Positions 1 to 28,320 of a stretch of 64,000 bases of DNA are shown in pieces. The DNA lies in assembly GCA_037954325.1 (NCBI GenBank), contig JBBMNZ010000019.1, positions 11,973,501 to 12,037,500 of the forward strand, in the 5' to 3' direction. The notes beneath the pieces were generated by a model, which saw only the letters and a list, made by a program, of their open reading frames with translations, had not been told where the DNA came from and did no database searches. Both the position numbers and the translations under genes were made by a program. The stretch is from Fistularia commersonii (taxonomy: Eukaryota > Chordata > Actinopteri > Syngnathiformes > Fistulariidae). Positions within the stretch are counted from its first letter, which is position 1; each line of letters begins with the position of its first letter.

Positions 1-1792
1 TTCATGAACTATTTATCTTCGTGGAACCGATATGTCCTCTCTCAGTCTCTGTCTGTTCTGCTCCACTCCGGCCATCTCACTTGTCAGAGCCCACAGATGG
101 GGCCGGGATTTTATTGAACCTTTGATTCAGTTTCAACCCCTCCCCCCCGCCGGAATTGTCACTTTTTTAAGGACTGTCTGCAATAAAGGAGCCTGGTTAT
201 TGGGAGAAAAGAGCTTAATGAAAAAAGAAGAAGAAACTTTCACAGGGAAGCTGGAGGAGAACGTGGCATCGTGTGATCGAACAACAGACCAAGCAATGGA
301 GTTGACAATGATCAATAACATTAATATGGGGTGCCAGAGAACAGTCCGCTGCAGGCGCATTCACTATCCGTGGCTGAGAACAACAGCAGGCAACACCTTA
401 AAACTTATGTACTCTTGTGTTATTCGACCTGTCACAAATCCAGAGGTTTGTCCACCTCGTAAGATCTCACTTTGGAAAATGGTGGACAACTTTTAAACAC
501 CCCATCATCAACAACAATGTCCCTAGAAGGGATGGAAGCAAACAAATGGTTGCCAGGTGATGCTCTCTGCAATTGTTTTGATAACCAGTCACCTGCACAT
601 ACTCCAATAATACTTGAATCAATCGAATGATTTGTTGTTCCCTTTTTTTAACTGTACTACATCTTGCGAGAGGATTCTTGGGTGGAATTCTTGCTGGGAT
701 CACCAGGAGTTCACATTCCCATTCCTTTGGTGTCGGAAAACATTGTGGCCTCCTTTCCGATCTCTACTGCACACTTTACAAAATAAGAGTAGTTATTGAA
801 GAAACAAACTTTCAAAATAAAGAGAAGTTGTTTAAACAAGCCGTTCTGAAGGGCAAACTAACACAAAACAAAGTTGATCTAATATGATTTTGTACTTCTG
901 GGAAATAACGCAGATGAAAAAAATAAAAAATGAAAATCGGTCGATTAGCGAATCAAATGAGCCCATTTATATTGATCTCATATTACATCAAATAAAGAAT
1001 CTGGCAAATCTACATCTTTTCTAAGATCTATGCTTATATGAAAGCTCTCAGCGGCATACTAAAAGCTTTAGAGGCAACTTCCGATGGTTTGGGAGTTCGA
1101 TTTATTAGGAGTTACAGACGCACTATTATGAGCTCTCGCAAACTAGTGAACATTTATATGAAAAAAAAAAGGAAAGAGTAATTGGTGAGTGTGTGAGTGT
1201 GTGTGTGTGTGTGTGTGTATGTTCATTTTTCAGTCTCATGTCTTTCTGCTTGAGTTCCACATCGTGAGTCAAGAAATGCAAGTTTGAAAAAGCAAGCATA
1301 TGAAACAGTTGTATTAGGATTTCTAAAAGATGTAACGCAACTGCAATGATGTCGATTAATGAAGATTTAGAGACTAATTTAGAGACTAATGTGATTATGA
1401 TTAACATGAAATGATAATAAGCTAATAAATTAGCTATTTTGCGTTATGATCTCAGAAAGTGAATCAAGTCGACTCAAGTTATAGTGAAGGCAAAATTTTT
1501 CTTGGTACAAATTATAGTTTTTCCATTAGACCTTATTATCCATTAGATCTTATTTTGAAAAGCGTCTTGTTTCTGCCTTCGCCTTACTGCCACACTTAAC
1601 TCTATCATCCTATTTCACACATCAGCTACCACAAGCTAGTGTAATGCAGACAAGCACCCATGTTGTGTTGTTGGTCCCGAGAAGCCAAAAGAGGTCCTCG
1701 CCCCTCGCCCTGACTCAATTCACCCCTTAAATACCCTGCAACCAATTAACAAGAGGCATGAGTAGGGCCCCATATCTTTTAACAACCTAGAG
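1..1792. other. no recognisable gene; AT-rich DNA with a short (TG)n tract
   Basis: The longest open frames (up to 154 codons, 32-496 +) have no family resemblance, no splice context and no codon signature that I trust. A short (GT)n run lies at about 1197-1218. Nothing else is recognised. Confidence 0.5.
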
Positions 1793-2594
1793 CAGGGGTG
1801 CTCAAACTTTTTCAGCATGCGAGCAACTTGTAAAATGACCAAGTCTAAATGATTTACCCACAACAAAAATGCAAAACATATATTTACAAATATATTGTGG
1901 ATTCTTTATATGTACAATGTAAATTAATGTACCTTGCATAACCACATGAGCCAATATTGCACAAAACAAAATAATTATGTACATTTTTTGTCATTCACCC
2001 AAGTTCACTATGATGACTTGCACTGAATTGAATCAGCCGGGGAAGCACAGTCCCTCCATAGTCCCAAAATATGTTGTGTGAAAAGTGACTGCTGTCCAGA
2101 CAACTGGGATTTTAGTTCCTTCACCTTTCTTTCTCGGCACGCTTTTCGGCAGGAAGACCATGTCGTATTTTACATGAACAGTCCGAAAATGCCGCTCCAC
2201 AATACCCTTCTTTGGTATTGCGATGGTAAACTGGCATATGAAGTAAACACACTTCGAAAATGTCATCGGGAAAAAAAGGCCTGCTCCCATTTCGTAAGAA
2301 AATGATACGTTTTTTCATCTTACTTGGTCAAGCTCCCCCACTCATTTTATACCCTTTAAGTTCAAGAGAAAAATTGGAGGTAACTTGCTGACTAGCTTGT
2401 TAGTATTGCTGCCCGTTGCGCCGTTGTTTGTGCATGCGCAGTGACCTCAGTGTCAGAAAAAAAATCAAATGTCATCGGACTATCTGCCCTGTATATCAAT
2501 CAAGTGACGGGATGGATGATGGCTGACGTTTATTTCTTTAATGTCATGCGATTTACCAGTATTACCTTTGCGATCGACTTATTGAGCACCCCTG
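1793..2594. mobile_element. non-autonomous hAT-type DNA transposon (802 bp)
   Basis: The left end reads CAGGGGTGCTCAAACTTT and the right end, read inversely, CAGGGGTGCTCAATAA: a terminal inverted repeat of about 13 bases. It is flanked by 8-base direct repeats, acctagag (1785-1792) and gcctagag (2595-2602), matching at 7 of 8 positions. Ends starting CAGGGGT with an 8-base target duplication are typical of hAT elements. No transposase frame survives inside, so it is a non-autonomous or internally deleted copy. Confidence 0.8.
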
Positions 2595-2602
2595 GCCTAG
2601 AG

Positions 2603-3044
2603 TGTAGTTTGTACAAGTGAGGTGGTGCATCCTACTTTGTGTACCCCCCTCTCATGCAACTCTACAGCAAAAGATGGACTCTTAGATACGTTAATAAAAA
2701 CCAATATGTAGCTAACATAGTAAAACAATATATTGATTATTTATTTAGTCCCCTTTTGTACAAGAAAATGAAAGCAACAATGTTTCAATATTTAGTATCT
2801 AGCACAACAACTTTGATATTTCAGCAGAGTTGGGGCAAAGAGGCGTGGCAGAAAATGACAGTCGCTTCCATAGAAAAACAAACAAAACAATATCCCTCTA
2901 CATCAACAGAGTACTATAATATCCCTGTCAGTGACTTTAAATAAATTGAAAATATGTCAGTCCTTTCAAAATAAAATCAAAAAAATACGATACCGTCACA
3001 TAGTAGCTCCATCAGGACCTGATAATGAAGAAGTTGGTTTGTTT
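2603..3044. other. AT-rich stretch with no recognised content
   Basis: An open frame of 101 codons (2639-2944 +) has no recognisable similarity and AT-driven composition. I see no repeat ends or RNA gene. Confidence 0.4.
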
Positions 3045-3830
3045 GCAGGGATAGGCGCCGTCCTCAGGAGGATCGCCAGGCGATGACCGATGCGTCCCCC
3101 GGCCGACGAGTCACACTCCTGCCCTTGACGTCCCCACCCTCTCGCATACAGCTCTGCCGCCGCGGTCGTGACAGAAGCAGCTCGACGCGGAACTGTTGTA
3201 CCTTAGCTTAACCATACCGCTTCACAACGCAGTTCACCCTTTCCCTCGTGTTGACAGGCGAGGAAACTGAACTCTCCATCCACCGGGTTAATTCATCCCT
3301 CAATAAGGCTGAGTCCGCACACCCACGGCTCCTAGCAAGACCGGGCTAAACTCGTGGAGCTAACGTTAGCATAGCGTTGCGGCGGCGGCCCCTCTTGCTC
3401 AAAACGGAGCCTGTTGTACCTCGAGCTTCAACAAACAGTCCGTGTTTAACTCACAAAAGTACCTGCTCTCTAACGCGTTTTCCACCGTGTTTTCAGGTAC
3501 TTTTACGGAAAATACGGAAAATATTTTCTTTTTTTTCAGCTCTCTACTTCCTTTCTTTTCGCATTTTCCCTCCCGCCTTTCTGGGCGGGGCTACTTTCGG
3601 ACAGTAGCACAACTGAACTCCACTCGGTGTTTACTGTGCGGAAAATCCCCCAGCAGGAAAACACTACACTTGAATCACAACCCATTTCTCTCTCCGTCAC
3701 ACTGGCCTTTGAATAAAAAAAGAGCCAGAAACATAAGTCGCTGGAGAGCTTTTTCGGGAAGAAACGAGCAAATGATGAGACCGCAGAAACGTCGCAGACT
3801 GCATTACGGTGAATTGATATTATAGGGCAA
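3045..3830. promoter_or_regulatory. unexplained CpG-rich block
   Basis: From about 3050 to 3600 the sequence is rich in CpG (GCCGCCGCGGTCG, GCGGCGGCGGCCCC) and includes the GCTAACGTTAGC palindrome, common in fish promoters and 5' UTRs. Two similar segments, CTGTTGTACCTTAGCTTAAC near 3192 and CTGTTGTACCTCGAGCTTC near 3411, suggest an internal duplication. It could be the promoter of a neighbouring gene running left, or the promoter part of a hAT element whose end lies at about 3940. No coding exon is recognised. Confidence 0.4.
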
Positions 3831-3945
3831 AATTATTGTAATTGCCTAATATAAGGTGTTATATTATTATTATTATTATCAATCATTCTATTCATTTTAA
3901 ATGATTAACTGACGGTGTTCCCTGGTGCAAAAAAGGTTGGGGACC
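3830..3945. mobile_element. terminal fragment of a second hAT-type transposon
   Basis: Positions 3924-3943 read inversely as a version of the hAT end CAGCGGTCCCCAACCTTTTTTGC. This end type is widespread in vertebrate hAT (Charlie-like) elements. I do not find the partner end upstream, so the element is truncated or diverged. A (TTA)n run lies at about 3862-3880. Confidence 0.55.
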
Positions 3946-5043
3946 GCTTCATTAAAGAGTTTATGTTGAGTTTTGAAAAACATTTTTGATGAGTCAAATC
4001 CTCTGATGTGAAATTGGTCGGAAATTTTTAAAATATGCATGTTATATTACAATCAGTATCGCATCATGTACCTTTGTGTGTGTATGTGTGTGTGTGTCAT
4101 TGTCCTGGAGTGAATAAGGTGTGAAGGTGTGTCAGCAGGGTGCAGGTGTTGAAATGAGCAGGATTGATGTGCTCACAGCGGATGGCCTGGGATCCATCGC
4201 CCGCTTGTGGGAAATGGCCCTGTGGAAGTTACTCGTACCTGCGGTATTTGTGCCCTTTACAACTTTTCGGCATGCCAGAGGCCACCGCAGAGAGCATATT
4301 GTCATCGCCTTACTTACCCATGACTGCACAGGAGCGCGCAAGCTTTACACAGAGTTGCTAAGCAGACCAGTGTGAAGGGCTAAATTAGGAACAAAACTGT
4401 AACGCACTTGCTGGAAGTGGACCGGCAGTCATCGCTCTTTGGCATTTTAAGAGGACAGATGTAGGACACATTTACATTCGGAGCTTGAAGAAAACGGCAC
4501 TCGAGTTTTTCTGACTTCTTTTTTTTGTTTGTTTGTTTTTATCTAGCCTTGTATTGTGGGGGTCTTGTGTTTCCAGCGTGCATTTACACATCTAGTGCTC
4601 TCTGAAAAAAGTACAGGAGACACTAAACACTCTGTTTCGAGCAAAATTGCAAGCGAAGACTTCTTTCGCTCGTGTTTTGTTTCTTAATGATTTATGGCCA
4701 GAGTGCGGAGGAAGACATTTCACCCCTGCTTGTTTGAAGGACTTGTGGGTCTGCTGAATCACTTCCTTGTGTTGCCCCTCAAAGTCAATAACCAATGCTG
4801 GTTCGGGGCTTTGAATCCATGTATCCGTGCACCCTTGAGCATCAATGTCAGTCCAGGAGAGGTGAAAAAAAAAAACTGTCCTGGGGTGAACCAGCGCTGC
4901 TGTGAAGGATGGAGCTGTAGCAATTCTCACATATTATATATTAATAGCATGTCTGATTGATTGATCTCAACAAGGATCAGGTTTAGACATTGACAAATGT
5001 AGGCAAGCTAAAGTGAAATGAAAAACAAGGCCATAAATCTATA
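3946..5043. other. intergenic sequence downstream of the serpinh2-like gene; nothing recognised
   Basis: A short (TG)n run lies at 4077-4097. Overlapping open frames at 4121-4375 and 4592-4960 show no family similarity. I see no repeat ends. Confidence 0.4.
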
Positions 5044-5898
5044 TTTATTTTTCTATTTTATAAAAAAAAAAAAAAAGTCATATTAAAAGCCCACTATGAA
5101 TTCCAGCGATAGAAGCCTTTTCATTAATTCAACTCATCCTTGATTCTGCAAAATATATATAGCAATGAAAATCAGTATGTTTTAATGTAAGTAACTGAAA
5201 AACACTGGGGTTACACTGAGGCAGAGTAATGTCAGTCAACTTTGTTTTCAACAGCATAAAGGTGTCATTGATCCCTGATGGTATTAAGAGATTAAAAGGT
5301 TCCCTGTCCTCACTGTGGTGTTGACAAGTGTTAGGACTCATGACATCATTAGCATAAAGCTGGCTCATCAATAAGCACTTGCTTGATCCATCAGTCTTCC
5401 TCAAATGTGGCCCTCGGGACTCAAACACCGCTGCCTGCCAGCTCAGCGAGAGGCAGCCTTGAAATGTCAGTCATCTGGCACGCACAGCGTAGACAGGCAC
5501 ACCTGTCCTGGTGGTTACCTTCGGACCAGGCGCTGTTGCTGCCTGGTTCCATTCCAGCCCTCTGTTGATGCTGCCGGTGTCAGGAAATGTTTGCCGCTTC
5601 CCGCTTTGCTTTTTGTTTGACTGTGTGTACAAACTCATGACTTTCTGCCACCTGAAAGAATGTCTTGTGTGGTATTGTCATTTATGTATTCTGTGTAGGG
5701 GTTGTATGGTTGTGTGTGTGTGTGTGTCTGTGTGCGACTGTGTCAAGTATAGCAGTGTCGGTGTCAGTCAGCATGAATCTATGGGATGTCAGTGTATGAC
5801 AGCTTGCCTGGGTCTGATGTGATACTGCACCACAGAGCATGACAATGTCTTAACTGAGAAACCTGTGTGCCGACAGACGCTGAGGATTTCAGCTGGTG
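5044..5898 (-). other. probable 3' UTR of the serpinh2-like gene with candidate poly(A) signal
   Basis: This is the stretch downstream of the stop codon on the minus strand. The plus strand has TTTATT at 5044-5049, which reads AATAAA on the minus strand, about 850 bases past the stop. A weaker ATTAAA variant lies near 5180. A (TG)n tract sits at 5710-5727. The end point is a guess without transcript data. Confidence 0.35.
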
Positions 5899-22436
<16,538 letters not shown>

Positions 22437-22856
22437 GGCAGACCTGCGGATAAGCACAGAACCCGTGTGAGTGTGATGAATGACCTGAGTGAAGAGTTGC
22501 AAAAATGACAAGAATGTATTCCCCTCTTTAAAAGGGCTTAGCATTGATTCGTTTCTTGCGGTATTGTAGCTTCCCTTGCTAGCACTGGAATGTTCATACT
22601 TTACATAAAAGCAATATAAACAGCCTGGAGCACCGCACCCCCACCCACTTCTTGATCAAACATCCTCCTTCCCACAGAGCCATTAACTTGATTTTGTAAA
22701 TTCCCTTTTTTTTACAAAAAAGCTATTATCTTACCCTCTTAAAACCTGAATACAACATCACCAGAGATTAAGTTGTCGAAAGCAGCTTGAACTAAACTAG
22801 GAAGACAAAAAGCTCTGTGGTTTTCAACACAGACCCCCGACAAGGAGGGACCATTG

Positions 22857-23170
22857 AACGTCTCACTCTGCTCTGAGCCCCGAAGTCGACAGCGACCAGC
22901 GGCAGGGAAAAGCTCGGAACCGGGCGTGTCTGTTTGAGTTTACCGTTTATTAATTCGAGTTTATCCCTCTCCTTCGACGCGCTCCTTTCGCCTCTGAGTT
23001 CCAGAAGGAAGTGGCGGGGGGCTCAGACGTGGCAGCCGTCGGCGTGTGTGGGGGGAGTTTCACCGTCGCCCGTCGGCTTCAACCAGCTCCCTTCCTCCGG
23101 CTTCGCGAAACTTCCAGGGAAGCGGTTGCCGTGTGGACTTCACGACGCGTCGGATATTATGAGTAACAAA
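22857..23170 (-). promoter_or_regulatory. CpG-rich block, probable promoter and non-coding exon 1 of the serpinh2-like gene
   Basis: CpG dinucleotides are much denser here than in the flanking AT-rich DNA, for example around 22880-22930 and 23020-23155. The block lies 0.4-0.7 kb upstream of the start codon in the direction of transcription. Because an acceptor precedes the start codon, an upstream 5' UTR exon is expected. A possible donor (ACG|GTAAAC) lies near 22940. I see no clear TATA box. The exact start site is not determined. Confidence 0.5.
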
Positions 23171-24346
23171 CATTCACACATGTTGTTTCTTGAATATGAA
23201 CAAAGTTTTAATACGCCGTAAAATAAGATAAATTAACTGCTTTTGTACTTGAGAAACGCAGCACTTTTTTTTTTCCTCTAGACGTGTTTAATATGTATGT
23301 CAATTCAATCACTGCTGTTAATAAAAACGGCTCGGCCATGAGGCTGTGAAGTAGATGTGGGACGTGAAGCCACTTGTTCCTCAACACTCCAGCGCTCTAG
23401 TCTCTAAAGCCCTTCAACAGAACGTCCTTGTGGAGATATACGATAATGCTTCCCTGGGATTTATCCCGGGAGTGATGGGAATGTATTGAAAAAAAAATAC
23501 ATTTTAGAATCAACCACTTATCCTGGGCCTGCATAAAGCGCTTATCCATTCATTCAAATGACCTCTTGTTCTTGAGGCGCGGTGGGGAGTGCAGTACCAT
23601 CATCTTTCAAGCGGGGTCGCTAATGTTCTTTTCATCGCCACAGCAGGGCGACCCGTGGAGACGTTGCATCCAGGGGCCTCCCACGTTTGACACCCAGATC
23701 TCTCAGAGGAGAGGATGTAGACCTAAGGGGCTCTGAGGGTTGAGGACCCGAGGAGCGCTTTTGTTTCTGCATAAGGTTTAAGTTATACTCTGTCTCTGTT
23801 TGGGGATGTGAAATATGTGGACAAAACAGTCACTCTTCCGTTCTTAGAAAACAATCCGTCACTCAACACTTCACCCCCCCCAACCCCCAAGAACCCCATC
23901 CGCCATATGGCCGGTTTGAACTTTGAGTGCGGAAAATGCAAAAAATCGCTCCTAACGTCTTTATCAAATGTTTGCATTTTATTTTAATATAAACATGAAT
24001 TTCAATAAGATAGTTTTAATGTCATGCTGAGAAAAAAAAACACTCCAAAGCTTGTCTTGTGTCTACTGATATACTATCTCTCAGTTTTTTCATAACTGTA
24101 GCTTTTTTCTCATTGTTTTATAACTACATTCCAGGTAAGTATCTCCTTGTTTTTTGTTCTGTAAATTCCAATGCTGATTCACTCAATAGAAAATGTATGT
24201 TTCATATATGTATCTCTTGAAATATATCTTTCTTATTCTTCAACTGCAATTGTTGACTACATTGTCATTTTGTTCCGTGTAAGAGTAAAAAAATCCCAAT
24301 ATGCATTTATTTTGTGCTGAGGCTACTTGGGGAGCGTGTGTGTGCG

Positions 24347-24382
<36 letters not shown>

Positions 24383-27300
24383 GGGGGGGGGGGGGGGGGG
24401 GGCAAGTCCCCTCCGCATCACCTGCACCACCACTACACACTACTGTGTTAATTCACCGGCAAGGAAAAGTAGAGCAGACCACCTGTACTCCGTCTGACCC
24501 TTCAATGTCCCCATTCTGTATTCTCCTCATTTACTTGTTTGCTGCCTTCCTAAATTGTTCCCACTCTCTCCCCGCAGCAGGGCGAGGAATGGAGAGCAGA
24601 TAACTTGTAACATGCAGCTTCGGGACAGAGATTATAACCCAAATTGAGGGATGGAGAATGGTCATATACGGTCCCAATCAATAAATGTAGAGATAGACTA
24701 AGGAGGCTAGAGAAGGATCAGAGAGGATATGGAGGAAGATAACTGCTTCAGACCACCAATGCTCAGCAATCAGGCCGAACATGACAGCTTGTAGACCCAA
24801 CCAATTATTTACCCCAGCCAAATCAATAGAGCTTTCTCAAAAAGATAGCCATCAGCGGCACTATCTGGAACACATTCGCAGCAGAGAGCACAAACACACA
24901 CTGAGCTTTTTGCTCACTGCAAACACGCAGAGGCACATACTTATCAGACTTATAAGAAACAAGACATGAATCATTACATTTTTAGACATCTGCACTGGAA
25001 AGAGACCTGTGAAAACCGGCACGTTAAGAAATAACACTCCTAGCAAACACCAACACTTGCTCATGCTTGTCGGCCCGTCATGATAACGCCGCAACCCAGA
25101 GGCTAAGGATTCACGTCTGTGGGGATGAGTCAATGCATGCAACCACAGAGGTCTTAACCCTCACTTGAGGACCTGCCATCCCCGCTGGGACCCCCCACCC
25201 CCCCCAGCACTGCATCACAGTCAGCCTTGTCAGTAATGAGCAAAGACACACATTATGGCGGAGGTAATTCGTAAAAAGCAGGTAAACGAGTCCCAGGGGA
25301 CCTGATCAGGCGCAGAGGAGGTCCACAGTAAGCAGATTATTCACAATGGGATTTGTAAGGGGATGCACTTTACCCCTAATTCAGCTAGCTCCACCTGCTT
25401 AGCTTCCCACCGCACTTCACCCCTGCTAGCTCCTGCTCTCTTGTTGCTTGGCCAAGCCCCCAGTCCTGATTCAGTTTTCCATCCCCAGATGTCACTGTCT
25501 TGCACAGTAAATGGTGCATTTCACCTTACACATGATCCATTTACGCGGCCGTTAGCCATTGTTCTTGGATGTTGTTGAGGTTAAACGCCTGTGGCTCAAG
25601 GGCCGGGCAACAGAATCAGCGCCTTGCAATGAAAGCCATTATGGTCACTGCCAAGTGGCCCGGAGCTGTCCTCTTGCTTCATGCCATGTTCCCGCTCTCA
25701 TCTTCTTTTCTTTCTTTTTGTTTTTCTTTGACGCACATTTGCCGTTTCGCGTGTATCGCGGCATTTATTTTATTATCCCCCTCTCCTCGCCTTTGCTCTT
25801 TCCAGAATGATATACTTTGCTTCACACTACATTAGCTCAGCCTCCTCAGACGTCTTCTTACTGCATAACACCCCCCTGTCTCCTTTCCCTCTCCAATGTG
25901 CTGCAGGTTCAAGTGGTTCTCTTATACCTCTGGGAACTACATGCACATCTTTTTTCTCATCTCTCCTTCTCAAAAAAGAAGTGACATTTGTTAGACAAGA
26001 CGTAAAGCAGACTGAACCGCTTTACCATAGAGGAGCTCTGCAGCGGGAAATGCCCCACCTCCAGCCTCAAGCTAACATTTCTCATTTCTCCTTCCAGCCT
26101 GTCGACCCCCCGTCCTCTCCGTTTTGTCGTCTCCTCCGAATCCTTCACTGATATCCCTGACTTTTCTTTCCATATCTTCTCCCCCCCCCGTTCCGTTTCC
26201 GCCATTTCCAATGCCGTTAAAGTCTCGCCGTGTCTCACAGATTTTTGGAATCTGGACAGAACAAACAGCTCACAAGATGTTTCGCAGAGTTTGCAGAACC
26301 CCTGTTCTCATCAGTTCTGGTCTGTGTGTCTGAAATGGGTCAGAGCTGATGACAACCAGTTGAGAGCTGATTTAGACCCCATATGGACAGGGGTCGTGTT
26401 GGTTTCCAGCACGCTCCTTTGTGGTCCCCTCAAATTAGGGCTCTTGCTTAATGTCTGACCGAGCTGCAAAGTTGTAACCTTGATTTACGTTAATACATTT
26501 CCTTGAAATCCCCTCCGACCTTGCTCTGGCTTGAGACCGTGCCACGCCTTTACAGGCTATACTGTAAATAAAAGAAGAATGTGCAATGGCTAAACCCAAT
26601 TGATGATGATTTATGTTGGATCGCAGGAAATTGTGTTTTTTTTTCATGGTAAATCAACAACAGTGCAAAGAAAGAAATCTGGGGGAGGGAATTAATCAAC
26701 AGTGTCATGACAACCCAAACATAATGAGTTGCTAGAAAACAAAATTATGTGTGGGATGTGAATGTGTCCCCCAACTGGGATGTTTTACACTCCTTAAAAA
26801 TCTAATCACAAATGATATTAATGACACCTAAATATGGCGAAACGTACAAGCCTTATGTCCTTAAAAAGTATCGTATGACTTTGTAGATGCAACAGTATTA
26901 AACCATGTCAAAATTCATTGCACATAACGATCAACAGAAGAGCCCTTTAAAATTCCAAGTGCTGTCTATTATTAATGCTGTATTATATTTATTAACTCAT
27001 CAACAATACAGACAAAACAATAGACTTAAGGTGGTGTTATGGAAACTTCACGAGACGGGGAAGGCTTAAGGCCTCCACAAGAAGTGAGATCTTTCTCCAA
27101 GAACATCGGGAGATGTCCACATAGGCCCTACCCACTTGTCACACATGCAAAGCATTGAAGGAATCTGACGGAAACAACTATGCAGCTATAATGGCCCTGC
27201 TCATTTCACGGTATGTAGTATGAGGATCCAGCTGCTGCAATGACATATACAGTGCTGGGATGCACTTTCCTTCCACCACTTTTCTTTATCTGCGCACACC

Positions 27301-28150
27301 ATTTGGCCTTTAAGAAATTGTCATGAAGGCATTGCCCTCTTTTGTGGCAGACACGCCCCACTGTGCACAGCGCACTTCTTTCCAAGAAGCACTATCCATT
27401 TGCATGTCTTTACATGCTTTACTATATGTGTTACATAAGCCGATTTGCACCGTAGGAACTTTTTGCGGTTTCTTTTTTCGTGCATTCAAACAGCATAGGA
27501 CCTCAGTTCTTAGAACTATTTTAGCTCCAAGGCAGGGTCTTTTTACTGTTGCATCAGAACCACGTGATGTAGGTGATTGGGGGAACTCATTAGCAACATT
27601 TCGTATTTCTTGGTATTTTGGTACTTTTTGGCAGTCATTTTTAGAAGACGATTGGTCACTGGTCAGCTGTTTTCTTGCAACTTGTGAAAAAATTGTCAAA
27701 AACAGCTGGAAATGGACCGACAAAGATGCACAAGCTCTTCTTCCCTGCTCACGTCACAGAGAGGTTTCCAGTGCTTGCAGCAGAAAGTAAGATTTTCACC
27801 AAAATAGTTTTGGGGTTAGTTAATTCTTGGGTTTTTTCACATGGCGGAGCAGTGCAGGGAAGATTCTCGCCATGCAGAACACGAATGCTGTGGCAACTTT
27901 GCTCTCTATGTTGCCGTCTTCCTGTCTCCAAACGGACGTTTGTGAGCGTGTTGCTTAAGGTACACGTCGCTTTTGCAGATTTTTACTTCACACCAGAAAA
28001 ATGGGAACAACAACACCTCTGCATTAACCACGCGTACTTCATTTTTTCTGACCAGTTGCAAAATACTTCAATAGTCAAATTCTCTCTTTCTACTCCCACT
28101 GGTCAAGACAAAAGGCCGCCCATATTGAACTCAGCTCTATGCAAGGTGTC
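23171..28150. other. intergenic sequence, no gene recognised; contains (GT)n-(G)21 tract
   Basis: This is largely unique sequence. The best open frames are two opposite overlapping ones at 27310-27723 (-) and 27323-27790 (+); neither matches a family I recognise. Stretches near 25200-25360 and 26400-26530 are locally GC-balanced and complex, but I cannot assign a function. Confidence 0.45.
24350..24402. repeat. (GT)n tract joined to a 21-base G run
   Basis: About 14 GT/GC units (24350-24379) run into an uninterrupted block of 21 G (24382-24402). Long G runs are unstable and can form G-quadruplexes; they also collapse easily in assemblies. Confidence 0.9.
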
Positions 28151-28157
28151 TGTCTGG

Positions 28158-28320
28158 TAAATGGACATTTTTCCTTGCCACTGTCACCAAGTGCTTGTGC
28201 ATGGGGGAGATTCTGCATTTCATTTTAAAGAGTGTGGTCCAGATCTGTTTTTAATGTAAAGTGTTATGAGACAACTTTGTGTTTGATTTTGCACTATAAA
28301 AATAAAATTTGACTTGACAT
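28158..28320 (+). repeat. SINE-like teleost repeat
   Basis: The segment contains TTCCTTGCCACTGTCACCAA, then GTGCTTGTGCATGGGGGA, GAGTGTGGTCCAGATCTG and a tail with CACTATAAAAATAAAATTTG. This block order is familiar from a short interspersed repeat seen in many fish genomes. I know it by sequence pattern, not by a certain family name. Confidence 0.6.

Noticed and set aside
32..496. 154-codon frame at the window start
   Set aside because: No recognisable domain, weak start context and no homologous neighbour exon.
27310..27790. Overlapping open frames of 137 (-) and 155 (+) codons
   Set aside because: I looked for transposase, THAP or zinc-finger patterns and found none convincing. It may be a remnant of an unknown element, but nothing supports a call.
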